Assembly (NCBI GenBank): GCA_964017185.1
Contig: OZ024871.1
Coordinates: 6,316,214 to 6,380,213, forward strand
Source: Rugalucina vietnamica
Lineage: Eukaryota > Mollusca > Bivalvia > Lucinida > Lucinidae
DNA: 64,000 nt
Direction: 5' to 3'
In this document: piece after piece, positions 30,501 through 39,603 of the stretch
Layout: each line of letters opens with the position of its first letter
How positions within the stretch are numbered: position 1 is the stretch's first letter
Translations under genes and position numbers: made by a program
The notes under the pieces: generated by a model
Database searches by the model: none
Told to the model about the DNA's origin: nothing
The model's input: the letters and a program-made list of their open reading frames with translations, nothing else

Positions 30501-32133
30501 GGTGCGCGTTTCTTGCGCGTTTGGGATCAAAATTTTTTAAACATGCTTAAAAATTTTCTAGAAGCTCGGCGTGTCCCAGGCGTGTGACTTGTATGTTTCG
30601 AATAAGTTTCACAAGCGTTACAGGCGCGTTGAATACGCTTTGAACGCCTTTGACACACGTTTTAGGCACACCAGTGTACGCTACATGCGCGCTCTGATTT
30701 TATGATATATTGCTTCGGTAGCGTGCCCCAAGCGTGTGTGAGACGAGCGTCGAACGTTTGCCGTTCGCCTATAGCGCGTGCTTAGCGTGTCTGAGACGTA
30801 ACACAAACGTGCTCTAAAACTTTGAAATTTTTCATATTTCCGACACACGCCTCACTCAGTCACGCGCTAATGTGTGACTGCTAATGCGAGTTAAAGGTAC
30901 AAATCAATTTTCATTTGTCCAAAATCTTGTTACGAGATGTTTCATACGCCCGGCCTTAAATAAAAAATAAGAAGGTTTGTATACCCCTGTATACCCCAGT
31001 TTTACTATACAAAAGTGCTGTTTAAGGGAGTATACTTTTCATGGACATATATTCCTTATGGCTCGTATGAATTACATTATTTACACTTTATGAAATGTGC
31101 TCTTTTATGATGACATGCTCTTCCATAACGTATGGACACTTACATATTTCACCGCGTCAGTTTTCGACATTGGTCGCCGAGGAAAATGTATTCCATCGCC
31201 TTCCTCCATTTTGCCAGCACCTTTGGCTTCTGTAAGATACAAAAACATATTGTCTGTTGGCGAAAATTTAAGAACGTCTAAAAATTGAATTCGTGGGGAG
31301 TATCAAATTGCAAATTTTACTAAATTGACGTTGTATATTGTAGTAAAGTTAAATGCTGTCAAATTCTAAATCATAGTCTAAACCTTGTTTAATCACCATG
31401 AGAAACGTTTATCAATGAAATTTTCTGTTTTTACAGCTGAAAAAATCTCTGTTCATTGCATGGGGACAATTTGGTTAAAAATATGTATGTTGTACTTGCC
31501 GCCTTTAGTTTGTTTCTTGCTTGCTCTTGCCAGTGTGTTGTTATCATAGAAATACATGTATTAATGCGTTTTCGTGTTGATTCCTGGCGTCTTGGTGTGG
31601 ATTTTTAATTGACTTTCATATTTTCCTTGACATACTTTTGATTGTTTCTTATAAATATTTCAGGTTAATTAAATCATGATATTTACTTTGATACAAATTT
31701 TTCAAGTCCCTATATTCCTGGACATGTCTAGGTTTACATTACGAAAACATGCCCATGTTGTATACAGATTTTTAAGAAATGTGGTAAAAAGTGAACATTT
31801 TCAGTAGAAAAATTTTGATATTTTATTTATTTTGCTCAAAACATAGATGTAAAAAACTATGTTTTGGAGCAAAAATAAGAAAAATAGGTATACCCCTGCA
31901 TACCCCAGTTTTGCTATATAAAAGTGAGGTTCAATTGGGTATACATTACACGGACATGTTTTCCTGATGATATGCAAATTTATTAGAAATTTCATGACAA
32001 CATATATACACATATTATAAAGATTCAGATAAGTAATATTATAACATTTCTAAGCACATATGATATGCAAATAATACTCACCCGCAATGGTACAAACAAA
32101 TAGCATAACCAGTAAATAGGTCAACACCTTCAT
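24515..32133 (-). CDS. Secreted lipocalin gene, seven coding exons (overall span)
   Basis: Joining seven exons by splice sites and matching phases gives a 214-residue protein (645 coding bases). It has a signal peptide (residues 1-17, MKVLTYLLVMLFVCTIA), then YIFNRQMYTIYRISNPKF, which fits the first strand of the lipocalin barrel (family GxWYEI region). LFYELKPNGDF follows, then GSYFTDNPENYVFGFFC, which fits the TDY/ENYALVYSC motif. Near the end GPWTLVFLTYEYPPDRV and DPTGAQC fit the LPPETV and C-terminal QxxC of ApoD-like lipocalins. Lipocalins bind small hydrophobic ligands outside cells; the ligand here is unknown. The classic GxW tryptophan is replaced by QMY, so it is a divergent member. 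Intron phases in order are 1, 0, 2, 1, 2, 1. An acceptor just 5' of the ATG implies a further untranslated exon above 32141. Introns are loaded with mobile DNA, including a 3.9-kb one. Confidence 0.78.
24617..24780 (-). CDS. Lipocalin exon 6
   Basis: The acceptor TATCTTTCTTCAG and donor GCTCGTAAGTATT (perfect consensus) bound 164 bases, phase 2 to phase 1. It encodes KGRRVFCDGPWTLVFL, TYEYPPDRVKWFEASKDLW and KAYHLSFDNDFIRFDPTGA, covering the last barrel strand and the C-terminal helix region of lipocalins. Confidence 0.82.
24945..25185 (+). mobile_element. Family P MITE in lipocalin intron 5
   Basis: Contains GTGTAATGTATACCCC, GCAAAACTGAGGTATGCAGG, CATGGATTGTGGGTACTCG, the mirrored GTACCCAAAATCTGTG and GCATGGGCGTGCTTTTGTAA. 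The central palindrome is eroded (GAGGTGTGGCAGTT). It fills most of the intron between exons 6 and 5. Confidence 0.75.
25216..25327 (-). CDS. Lipocalin exon 5
   Basis: The acceptor AAATATTGTAG and donor CCAGGTGAGG bound 112 bases, phase 1 to phase 2. It encodes DGAYPVTGEGITG, then SYFTDNPENYVFGFFC and LDKTKEIT. The TDxxENYxxxxxC string is the most diagnostic lipocalin motif in the gene. The polypyrimidine tract before the acceptor is weak. Confidence 0.75.
25418..25655 (+). mobile_element. tRNA-Pro-like SINE with ATT tail
   Basis: The head GGACTGGCGCAGTTGGTAGC (A box), TTTGGGC anticodon-like loop and CCCCGGTTCAAGCC (B box) are tRNA-like. CCTTGAGCAAGTCAC follows, a core phrase shared by many animal SINEs. 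The 3' end is TAAATAAAGATT followed by about eight ATT units. It lies in lipocalin intron 4, opposite to the gene. Confidence 0.75.
25801..25886 (-). CDS. Lipocalin exon 4
   Basis: The acceptor TGCCTTTCAG and donor TTCGGTACGT bound 86 bases, phase 2 to phase 1. It encodes RFGGVCVNDTWRFRSVEK and KCGGRAVYTF, with two cysteines available for disulfides. The correct frame is not the longest one here; it is fixed by the phases of the exons on both sides. Confidence 0.75.
25944..26110 (+). mobile_element. Family G MITE lacking its central palindrome
   Basis: Left end ATATGAGCCGCTGCACAATAA, right end CCCAATTGTTGGTTGTC...GGCTCATAT. The internal AAGTCTAAAATTTCCAG and GTCGGACCTGG match the right half of other G copies; the CAGATCAGCTTCGCGG fold is gone. 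It is in lipocalin intron 3. Confidence 0.7.
26111..26305 (+). mobile_element. Possible LINE 3' tail
   Basis: A sequence ending TATGTATGAAAATAAATTAC and TATTACTATGAT resembles a LINE UTR with an AATAAA-like signal and short terminal repeats. No coding part is attached, so the assignment is weak. Confidence 0.35.
26524..28078 (+). mobile_element. Penelope-like reverse transcriptase fragment with full 3' tail (family T source type)
   Basis: A 312-codon frame (26524-27462) encodes a partial reverse transcriptase: YRQIVGIPMGTNCAPLVAD, then the YLDD catalytic box in SRYLDDLLNIDNPYFEG, then APFLDLHL, SKIYDKRDDFDFDIVNFPF and YGVYISQLIRFARV. The IPMGTNCAPL...YxDD...KRDDF signature is that of Penelope-like proteins as I recall them. 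There is no GIY-YIG endonuclease after the reverse transcriptase, which would fit the Naiad clade (nuclease at the N-terminus) or a nuclease-lacking type. The 5' part is missing, so the copy is a 5'-truncated fossil. The ~615-base tail after the stop is family T. It lies in the largest lipocalin intron, opposite to the gene. Confidence 0.75.
28079..29498. other. Lipocalin intron 3, unassigned part
   Basis: No exon of the minus-strand gene is supported here. A CpG-richer block with several TGACGT and ACGTTG words spans about 29050-29400; I see no coding frame in it that is longer than chance. Confidence 0.35.
29499..29645. repeat. Fold-back element
   Basis: AATTCAGATTTTAGCTTTCG...GATGATGAAAAAACATTAG is mirrored by CTAATGTTTTTCATCATC...GAAAGCTGAAAATCTGAATT. 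The arms are about 65 bases, with a loop around CCGAGAAGCCATTCGGG. It lies about 135 bases from lipocalin exon 3 in intron 3. Confidence 0.8.
29780..29910 (-). CDS. Lipocalin exon 3
   Basis: The acceptor TTTTCACTGCAG and donor AAGGTAATTA bound 131 bases, phase 0 to phase 2. The translation contains IFNRQMYTIYRISN and LRLFYELKPNGDFISRWDA, the first strands of the barrel. The frame is open throughout and codons look protein-like. Confidence 0.8.
30079..30325 (+). mobile_element. Family G MITE in lipocalin intron 2
   Basis: GGGCCGCTGCATCAGAAAAC, CAATCTGCATGTGCGAAAC, the palindrome GCAGATCAGCTGTGCAGTTA with its mirror, and AGACCTGGTCGGAAGCCC identify family G. The right terminus is eroded. Confidence 0.75.
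30345..30890. repeat. CpG-word fold-back element in lipocalin intron 2
   Basis: Dominated by variants of ACGCGT, ACACGT and GTGCGCGT, with inverted ends around ATTAGCGGATAAGTGAAACG and CAGTCACGCGCTAATGTGTG. CpG density is far above the flanks. No coding frame is present. Confidence 0.6.
30955..31060 (-). mobile_element. Family P fragment
   Basis: AAAAATAAGAAGGTTTGTATACCCC...CCCAGTTTTACTATACAAAAG...TTTTCATGGACAT is the end arm of family P in reverse orientation. It lies just 84 bases downstream of the donor of lipocalin exon 2. Confidence 0.65.
31144..31229 (-). CDS. Lipocalin exon 2
   Basis: The acceptor TTGTATCTTACAG is followed by 86 bases and the donor ATGTAAGTGT. With the G from exon 1 the first codon is GAA. 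The translation includes AKGAGKMEEGDG and PRRPMSKTDAVKY, a basic, probably flexible N-terminal stretch ahead of the barrel. It ends in phase 0. Confidence 0.72.
31735..31975 (-). mobile_element. Family P MITE in lipocalin intron 1
   Basis: Ends ACGAAAACATGCCCATG and CACGGACATGTTTTCCTGATG. The central GAACCGCCTC palindrome is deleted, leaving CATAGATGTAAAAAACTATG. It lies close to lipocalin exon 1. Confidence 0.7.
32082..32133 (-). CDS. Lipocalin exon 1 (signal peptide)
   Basis: ATG at 32133 begins a 17-residue hydrophobic leader plus one base. The donor is GGTGAGTATT at 32082/32081 (phase 1). The exon itself starts at 32141 after TTTTGTTTCAG, leaving eight untranslated bases before the ATG, so the promoter lies further up. 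Confidence 0.8.
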
Positions 32134-32270
32134 TCTGAATTCTGAAACAAAACAATATCATGTCCACTCATTTAGACCTCTAATACATCTAATTAAAATC
32201 TCAAATGGCGGTATGTTTGTATACAATTTTAAAAATACGATATGTTTTCATAATATTGCATAGCCTGACT

Positions 32271-32310
<40 letters not shown>

Positions 32311-32392
32311 CCTTTTAAACGCCTCGATTTTTGGAGTGGGAATCTCTTTCTGATTGCGCCTTTTTCTGATCATTGCCTACTTTTACCACTCT
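32271..32392 (+). mobile_element. Poly(T) tract joined to a family T end
   Basis: About 40 T residues (32271-32310) are followed almost directly by CGATTTTTGGAGTGGGAATC and CTGATCATTGCCTACTTTTACC, the last 80 bases of family T. The homopolymer is expanded from the short T run that this family normally has at TTTTTTCCCACCTCGG. It lies upstream of the lipocalin signal exon. Confidence 0.7.
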
Positions 32393-33270
32393 ACATAAAT
32401 ACATTTCTAACAACAGACCATGATGATAGACGGAGTGAGGCGTAGCAACGCTACACGAAACGTTGTTCATCAGGACTTGAGTCACCGAGCATTTGTTTTG
32501 ATGTTCGTTAAACAGAGTATGACGTTATGCAAAAAGGAAAAAAAGGATTATTTGCCTTGAGTAAACACTCGAATTGCGTATTGTAATCTTAAGTTTTTCA
32601 AATCAGAAAATTGAAATACATATTGGGGTTTGTTCTCTAAAATGTAGTATGTTGGATTTTGACGTCATTCTGGACGTTTTATCGACGTCTGAAGTTCAAA
32701 GGTCATAGTATTACAGAAATAATCATTTTGATAATAATTTTGAATAAAACGCACGCCGAAAAATTTTTACTGGCTTTAAACGCATTTGGTGACGTTAAAC
32801 GTCTCATACCATAACCTAATGTTACCAACTTATCATCTGCAATTACTTTTAGGGGTTTTGGAAAGAAAAATATTTTTTTTTTCCAATTTGACATTTATTG
32901 ATCATGCTTACAGGGTGTGCTTCAGTAAGGTCAGCGTAACCGACACAGTTGCTCTACCTGCTGTAATTCATATTATTAGTTCAGTAAGCCTGTTTACAGT
33001 GACTTAAAAGTTTGTTGCGTTTCTTTATTCCTTAAGTATATAAAACAGAGCAAATTGTTGTCCCTGTTTTAAAACTTAAAGCAAACAAAGGGCAACGGTT
33101 GACAGCCCCTTAATCGCTTTACGTCTCCTGCTATTTCTTTACTGCACGTTGCCTGTTAATTTTGTTCGTCTGTTTGTTGTGCTTTTGATCGCTTGCTCTT
33201 CTTGCGTATTGTTAACATTTTGTACTGCCTTAAATTGTTCTTTCTCTTCCTTTCTGGTGACACAGTTATT
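32393..33270. other. Unassigned stretch
   Basis: Around 32436-32470 GAGGCGTAGCAACGCTACACG forms a clear short hairpin followed by AAACGTTG and CATCAGGAC, a layout that recalls ribozyme-bearing repeats but without the full hammerhead core. No gene is supported. Confidence 0.35.
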
Positions 33271-33582
33271 TCAATTACTGATCGTTCCAAGGCGATACTT
33301 CTGTTGTGGTTCTAATTGTTTTAGGTTTTGGTGTTGAATTTTGTGCTGTTTGCGCCTTATGTAAATTAAATACGTTTTCATGTTTTTTTTATTTATTTTT
33401 TTATTTTTTTTATTTTTTTTTTTTAATTTTGTGTAACTGAGTTGCCTTTTAGTGGGGAAATAGCTGCTTATGTTTTCTTAGTATAAGTACCTGATTGTTA
33501 ATTTGGTGTTTTCTTACCTCGGTGTTTGGAGTGGGAATTTCTTTCTGATTGCGCCATTTCTGATCATTGCCTACTGTTACTT
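33271..33582 (+). mobile_element. Family T tail
   Basis: ACTGATCGTTCCAAGGCGATAC, TTTTGTGCTGTTTGCGCC, an expanded T-rich stretch (33384-33426), ATAGCTGCTTATG and CTGATCATTGCCTACTGTTAC follow the family order. A much weaker echo (AACTAGCTGCTCACTC, TTGCGCCTATTTCCTC) lies at 33812-33870. Confidence 0.75.
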
Positions 33583-34257
33583 TTAAATTGGGATTTAAAT
33601 TGCATTGCGACAATTCGTAGACATTCCTTTCAGTTTTATTTTGTATGGCATTTCTTTGTGTCTCCAACATACCAGCACGCATTACTTCTGTTGTTGTTAT
33701 CTTTTTTTTCATCTTTTTTGTTAAAGTGTTGGTGTTTGGGTTGTTTTGTCTTTTAATCGCGATTTCATTATTATTTAATTCAGTTAAATTAAATAAATGT
33801 TCACCCTAGGAAAACTAGCTGCTCACTCTACTAATTGGAATATTGCGCCTATTTCCTCTTTGGTTTGAGAGTGGTACTTTGGTCTGATATCTTTTTAATT
33901 TTACATTTTATGTTGGCCTCGTTTTATGTACGTTGACATTTTAGCAAATGTACTTAGCAGGGAAAAACTAACTGAAAAAAGCTGAACATTTCACACAAAG
34001 AGGAGATTTATCAATCTATCTAAATAAGGAACTGGACATGCAAGAAAAACTGTGGTCCATGATTGTTAAATAAATATCTTACCTTATCTTAAAGAAAAAC
34101 TTGAACCTGAATTCGAAAATCGCTTCAAGAATTTATAGATGAAAACTTTCCTTACCTTACGAGCGTTGTTATACGTTCAATGACTTCCAGCTAATGAAGA
34201 AACATTTGTACCTACTGATACGACACGTCAGCTGCTGTTGCATGTTCTACGTGTACA

Positions 34258-34472
34258 TTATGAGCCGCAGCATGAGAAAACCAACAATGTAGTTTCCGAA
34301 CATGTCTGACACAAACCGAGCTGTAACTGAAGACAGCTAGAGACTGGAAATTAATTTTGGATTTAGATAATAGAGGAATTTTAGTATCTGTGTAGTGAAA
34401 ACAAAGGCGCTGATCAGCTTCGCAGTTACTTTGAAGCTGATCTGCGCCTTTGTTTTCGCATATGCAACATGT
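34258..34472. mobile_element. Family G MITE, rearranged
   Basis: ATGAGCCGCAGCATGAGAAAACC, a GTCTGACACAAACCGAGCTG arm, then AAACAAAGGCGCTGATCAGC, GCAGTTACTTTGAAGCTGATC and GCCTTTGTTTTCGCATATG. Compared with other copies the long arm is on the opposite side, so this is an inverted-orientation copy. Confidence 0.75.
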
Positions 34473-34867
34473 CGGTATTCTCAAGACGCGACTAAAATGT
34501 ATTCAACAGTTCTTTGTCGTGCCGAAACTTCAGTGGGCTCTAGGACCGAACAAAACATTTCACTACACCAAAACAAGCCTAAGGGTTTTGAATTTTAAAA
34601 TTTTAACGTGGTGGATATATGTTTATCTCCGAGTAGCAAAACCGTTTCTTTGCATCCAGCTACTCTGCTTCGTTTTGAATACAAAATATTGTTTGTCGTG
34701 GAGCTTCTTAATTAGATAGTAAAATTTTTAAAGGAATGCATAGACACTACAAAAATTTAAATTTTAATTACGAGTTCAACAGCTTGCACTATCGTTACAT
34801 AAAACATTCTTATAAAACTTCTTATGTATGGATTAATTTATGAACAGGTGTAGTTGATTGATCGTTT

Positions 34868-35122
34868 CCCTGGGACTCGTTTCACGAAGCGTTTATGACA
34901 TGCCTTTTCTTAAGACTTCACTTATTACTAATTTCGGTATAAGTTATGTCACATCCTAAGATATCCTAACTTTAGTCCTAACAATCGAACATGTCTTATG
35001 ATTGATCTTATTTTTAATAGTAAACTTAAAATGGCGGCCGTGTTTATAATACCTAGACTGGAATCAAACTCGGATCGCCTGGACAGAAGGCAAGATAGCT
35101 AACCACTGAGCCACCGAGTCAT
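34868..35122 (-). repeat. tRNA-like repeat head beside an ACGAAGC fold-back piece
   Basis: On the minus strand at 35122-35035 a tRNA-like unit has TGGCTCAGTGGTTAGC (A box) and GAGTTTGATTCC (B box). Left of it, GACTCGTTTCACGAAGCG (34873) followed by iterated CTTAAGAC/TCCTAAG words is, as I recall, a common invertebrate repeat end. Both look old. Confidence 0.5.
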
Positions 35123-36180
35123 ATTTTTTTTCTAATGATTCAGTATTGATAAAAAACAATAGAATATATTCTATTTTTAGTCGGTTTGTTTGAATTGATG
35201 CTCAACAGCTATGGTCATGTCGAGACTTTGCCTCCATTTCATGGGACGGTTATACAAAATTAGACTGATGATGTCATAGCATCCAAAACGTGCTTCAAAT
35301 ATACTGAGCCAAACTTATAACGCAATATCGGTTTATTTAAAGCAATATACAAATAAAATTTGTCTCCACTGAATTAGATTGCCAGGCAGAAATACGAATT
35401 TGATATTAAACTTGCATAAATTCACTGAGCTATCACCAATATTGAATCAATTCTATGATTTAACATACTTGAAACTAACTGTTTGGTGTATTTGACCTTG
35501 AAATGAGACAAATAAGAGCAAGTCACAACCCCAAACATAATACAAGTCTTACCGATAAGATAGATCTTAAGACACTACTAAGATCAGTCTTGATCATACG
35601 GAGAAATATTGAGCCGATACCTTACCTGTAATTCAGTCTATTGCCGATAAAAAATATACATAAATGAATAGGACATTGACTTTCAATGTTTGATTAAGAC
35701 TTAACTACAGCAGATATCAAATTTGTTCTTTCGGAATATTGTAATTTAATTTACTCCTGATTCAATGGATGTTGTTTCGTTAAAATATCTTGATATTTCG
35801 GATGGACAAAATCAAAATTTAAAAAGGTCCTATTTGGTCGCATTATTTCTTATATCTGATATACAAAAAGTGCAAAATCTACCAAATTTGCTTTGGTCAA
35901 ATGGCAATTATTTCGTTTCCAAAGCAGTTTTCTAAATTTGTTCTTTCGGATTATTCATCAGAAGAAAATGATCTTTCTAACGGCATGCTTAACTTAAAAA
36001 TCAAGCGACATTTGGGGTGGACAAATTGCGTGTATTGTCTAGCTACTTTGAGATTTTTTTCTAATTTCCGTAAATTACAAGTCTTATCGGCAAACCCCGT
36101 AAACCGGGCGGATAATGACGAATACCTGTGTATTAGCATCTACTAGTTACATGTTTTATAAAGGTGTAATTCTTCTTTTC
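35123..36180. other. Unassigned A+T-rich stretch
   Basis: An 81-codon plus frame at 35901-36146 is unrecognised. TTTGTTCTTTCGGA occurs at 35718 and again at 35938 with different flanks. No splice-supported gene is evident. Confidence 0.3.
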
Positions 36181-36183
36181 CTT

Positions 36184-36219
<36 letters not shown>

Positions 36220-36224
36220 TTTTC
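36184..36224. repeat. (TTTA)n microsatellite
   Basis: About ten perfect TTTA units. Confidence 0.9.
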
Positions 36225-36444
36225 TACAACTTGGAGATTACTTATTCACACAAAAGAAAAAAAATATATAAAAAAAACGACATGAGGATTCTTAATTATC
36301 TTCAATATAACCTCTCTCTCTCTCAACTTTAATCAGACGTTTTCGATGAAATTAAGATTGTTTTTACTGTGCTGCTACTTTTTACGCTGATTCTTTCTGA
36401 TTTCATTTCTGCTAGATCATCCCGTTCAGTTTTCTGTCATCGCG

Positions 36445-36485
36445 TATTCATTCATTCATTCATTCATTCATTCATTCATTCATTC
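36445..36485. repeat. (ATTC)n microsatellite
   Basis: About ten perfect ATTC units. Confidence 0.9.
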
Positions 36486-36791
36486 TCAGTCACAAGATAC
36501 ATGTGTATCAATTCATTATTTTCTATTTTTAACTTTTTACTTTTTAATGGCGTTTAAAGTTTTACTTTTTAATGGCGTTTTTTTTATTTTATTTTTTTTT
36601 TTAAACAAAGGATTAGTACTATAATTAATATCACACAAAAATGCAGATATGGACGACACGATTTTGAATAGTTCAGTGGAGCATCAATGTTGTTTTAGTT
36701 AATCTATGACCTAAGGGTATGATTTAAAGCGTGGCTGATTTTATTACATGCAGTCTCGGATTAAAAGAAGCTACACAATTTCACATTTTTT

Positions 36792-37018
36792 GAGCCGCGG
36801 CTTGGTAAAACCGGTATAAGGGGTTTCCGACCAGGTCTGACACAAACCGGCTTGTGTACTACAACATTTGGCAAGAAGCTTGAAACTTCAAGGAATTGAA
36901 CTATCCGTGTAACGAAAACAATGGCGCTACAGCTAGGCAGCTGCTACACAGCTGATCTGAGCCTTTGTTTTTGCATAGGTAAAATTCCGATTTCTCATGA
37001 CCGTCGGCTCATAGGGAA
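36792..37018 (-). mobile_element. Family G MITE
   Basis: GAGCCGCGGCTTGGTAAAACC, CCGACCAGGTCTGACACAAACC, GAAAACAATGGCGC, GCTACACAGCTGATCTGAGCC and GTCGGCTCATA complete the family. Orientation is opposite to the copy at 43838. Confidence 0.75.
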
Positions 37019-37164
37019 GGTGTACCTGTTATATAAATATTGTGACAATGCAAGGTGTTGATCAGCCTGTGCACTTGAAAAACTTGTCCAAGCGGTGTTT
37101 GATGAATTCAAAAGCAAACCGGTGTACGCATATTTAAAGACTTGAAAATTGAAAATAAAGTTTA

Positions 37165-37320
37165 AGCAAATAATAAGGCTGCGAGGTGGTTCTAACGTTT
37201 GCCCACAATATATGTTTTGAGCAATAATAAGAATAATATCAAATAATTTCTACTGAAAACTTTTTATGATTTGGGAAAAATATTTTTTTTTTTTTGCATG
37301 GGCGTGTTTTCGTAATGCTT
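37165..37320 (+). mobile_element. Family P MITE, right half
   Basis: GGCTGCGAGGTGGTTCTAACG, CCCACAATATATGTTTTGAGC and GCATGGGCGTGTTTTCGTAATG remain; the left arm is absent. Between 37321 and 37915 I see an (AATA)n run at about 37374 and no supported gene. Confidence 0.65.
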
Positions 37321-37915
37321 ACATTTAATACGCGACATGTATTATTTACTTTTAGCACTTATTGTGAGGAAGCAATAAATAAATAAATAAATAAAACACC
37401 GTTAGAAATAAATAAATAAGAATGATACAACTGAATGCTTACAGCACACAAAAAAGCTGGCCCATTGGTTTAACCGCCATGGTGCGATTGCCATGGGTAC
37501 CCACAATGTGCATTGTGAATGGGAAAAACACGAATTTTCTTTTATTCGAAATTTTGTCTTTCTTACCGTCATTAAAGTAACACATATTATTTCATCGTCG
37601 AAGTTTCGAGTTGATAAATTTATAAGACAAGTTATGATCCAATTTTATGGTTGCCCTCGGGCTATAGTTACACAGGTAACTACGGACATAGGCGCCAGGT
37701 AAATCGTAAATCACTGGAAAGAACCGAAGATGATTTACCTGTACCACTTATCCCCTCAGCTGATAAGACGCGCTGAGGAGACTTTTTCCACATGCATAAG
37801 ATATGTCATGAGAGCTTAGTAACGGGCCACAGGAAAGTAATCATTAAGATACATGAGATAGAGACGATATAAGTCACGAAATACAGCACTTACATTTTCC
37901 AGACTCCAATACGTA

Positions 37916-39300
37916 AAGCCTAGGTTACATTTGCCCCGATTATCGTACGATTTTTCGGTCTGCGATTTTTTCTACGGTTTTTAGACATCGTAGGAGATCG
38001 TGGGCTACGACGTATATGTTAACAATTCATACAGGCATCGTGCGATTTTTTGATCTGCCATTTGTCGACATTCTCATACAAAAACGCAAGGCGATCGTAC
38101 GGCAGTCGTATGTCTCCGCAGATAGTACGTAGATATCGTACGGATCGCGTGCGTTGTCCGTACGGAGTCCCTATACGTTTTAATACAAAACGCAAGGAGG
38201 TCGCACGGTAGTCGTAGGGACTGTTAGTGGATATCGTACGGAGTCCCTTGGACTTCTGACTGATGCCTTGGTTACATTTGGCCTACGATTAGCTTGCGAT
38301 GATCGTACGATGCCATTTTTTGCATTTTCGTGCGGCCTCCGCAGGGTGACCTTACGATGTCCCTACGATTCTACGCCTTCCTACGATCTCCGTAGCCTCT
38401 ACGATCTTGTAATAGTCTGCACTATTACAAATTTTAAAAACGTAAGACCGTAGACCGTAGACACGTCGTAGGGCATCATACGGGCACCGTACGGATACCC
38501 TGCGATAATCGAGCGGTCACCGCACGATTTTTTATGATAATTTGGGAACAAAAATCGTACAGTGATCGTTGGGAGGCCGCAAGGGGTCATGCCTAGTAGG
38601 TTACATTTGCCCCGATCATTGTACGATTTTTCGGTCCGCGATTTCCCTACGATTTTTAAAAATCGAATGTGATCATGGGCTACGACGTAGGTGTTTACAA
38701 TTCATACGGGCATCGTTCGATTTCTTGTTCTAGCTTTCTTCGATGTCCTGAGTCGGAACTGTTTGGAGATCGTAGGGAAATCAAAGGGTCTCCGCACACT
38801 TTAAGTTGAAATTGTACGGAGCCCGTGCGATGGCCGTGAGGAGTCCTTACGATTTCTTGCGGTCTCCCTACGATAGCCGTACGATGTTATGTATCCGTAC
38901 GATTTTAATAAACTTATGATTTAACCGTACGGATGCCGCACGATCACCCTAAAGGTCTACGATTATCTTATTATTTTAGTCCCCAAATTATCATAAAACC
39001 GTGCGGTGACCGCACGATCATCGCAGGGTTTCCGTAAGGCGCCCGTACGATGATGCTACCTACGACGTGTCTACGGGCTACGGTCTTACGATTTTTAAAA
39101 TTTGTAAAAGTGCAGACTACTACAAAATCGTAGAGGCTACGGAGATCGTAGGAAGCCATAGGAAGTCGTAGGAAACCGTAGGAAGCCGTAGAATCGTAGG
39201 GGCATCGTAGGGTCACCCTGCAGAGACCGCACGAAAATGCAAAAAATGGCATCGTACGATCATTGCAAGTTAATCGTAGGGCAAATGTAACCTAGGCTTA
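37916..39300. repeat. CpG-word fold-back elements, compound array
   Basis: The outer ends are mirrored: AAGCCTAGGTTACATTTGCCC at 37916 and its complement ending at 39300. Internal starts GGTTACATTTGGCC (38273) and GGTTACATTTGCCC (38598) show that more than one element is present. 38268 to about 38560 and about 38985 to 39300 are inverted copies of ~300 bases (shared CGTACGATGCCATTTTTTGC, CTCCGTAGCCTCTACGAT, GTAGACACGTCGTAGG), while 37919-38080 and 38597-38740 are direct copies. The whole 1.4 kb is woven from variants of CGTACGAT. No transposase is encoded. Confidence 0.8.
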
Positions 39301-39337
39301 AGCTAGATGCGAGACCAAAGTAACAACTTTATCAGAT

Positions 39338-39592
39338 ATATGAGCCACGTCATGAGAAACCCAACAATCTGCATATGCGAAACTAAAAGCGCAGATAAGC
39401 TGTGCAGTAACTGCAAGATAACCAGCGCCCTTACTTTTACTCCATAGTTAGTATGAAGATTCCTCTTTCTAAATAAGAACGTTTAAGCCTCTAGCCGGCT
39501 TCTGTGACTGTACAGGCCGAATTATGTCGGACCTGGTCGAAAGACCAAATTGTTGGTTTTATCATGCAAAAGCTCATATGTTCGAGAACCTG
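39338..39592 (+). mobile_element. Family G MITE
   Basis: ATGAGCCACGTCATGAGAAAC, CAATCTGCATATGCGAAAC, the CAGATAAGCTGTGCAGTAAC fold, CTTCTGTGACTGTACAGGCC, TGTCGGACCTGGTCGAAAG and AAATTGTTGGTTTTATC follow family order. The right terminus reads GCTCATATG. Confidence 0.75.
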
Positions 39593-39603
39593 TAGAGATG
39601 GTA

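Noticed and set aside
32436-32475. Second hammerhead ribozyme
   Set aside because: A neat GTAGC/GCTAC helix and GAAACG are present, but the CTGANGA strand is missing on the same strand in the required position.
36369-36557. Serine/isoleucine-repeat ORF
   Set aside because: Generated by the (ATTC)n microsatellite.
37493-37702. Frame ending FYGCPRAIVT...TDIGA, faintly like a retroviral-type integrase core
   Set aside because: Only a dozen residues are suggestive, with no neighbouring catalytic region, terminal repeats or other parts; too weak to name an element.
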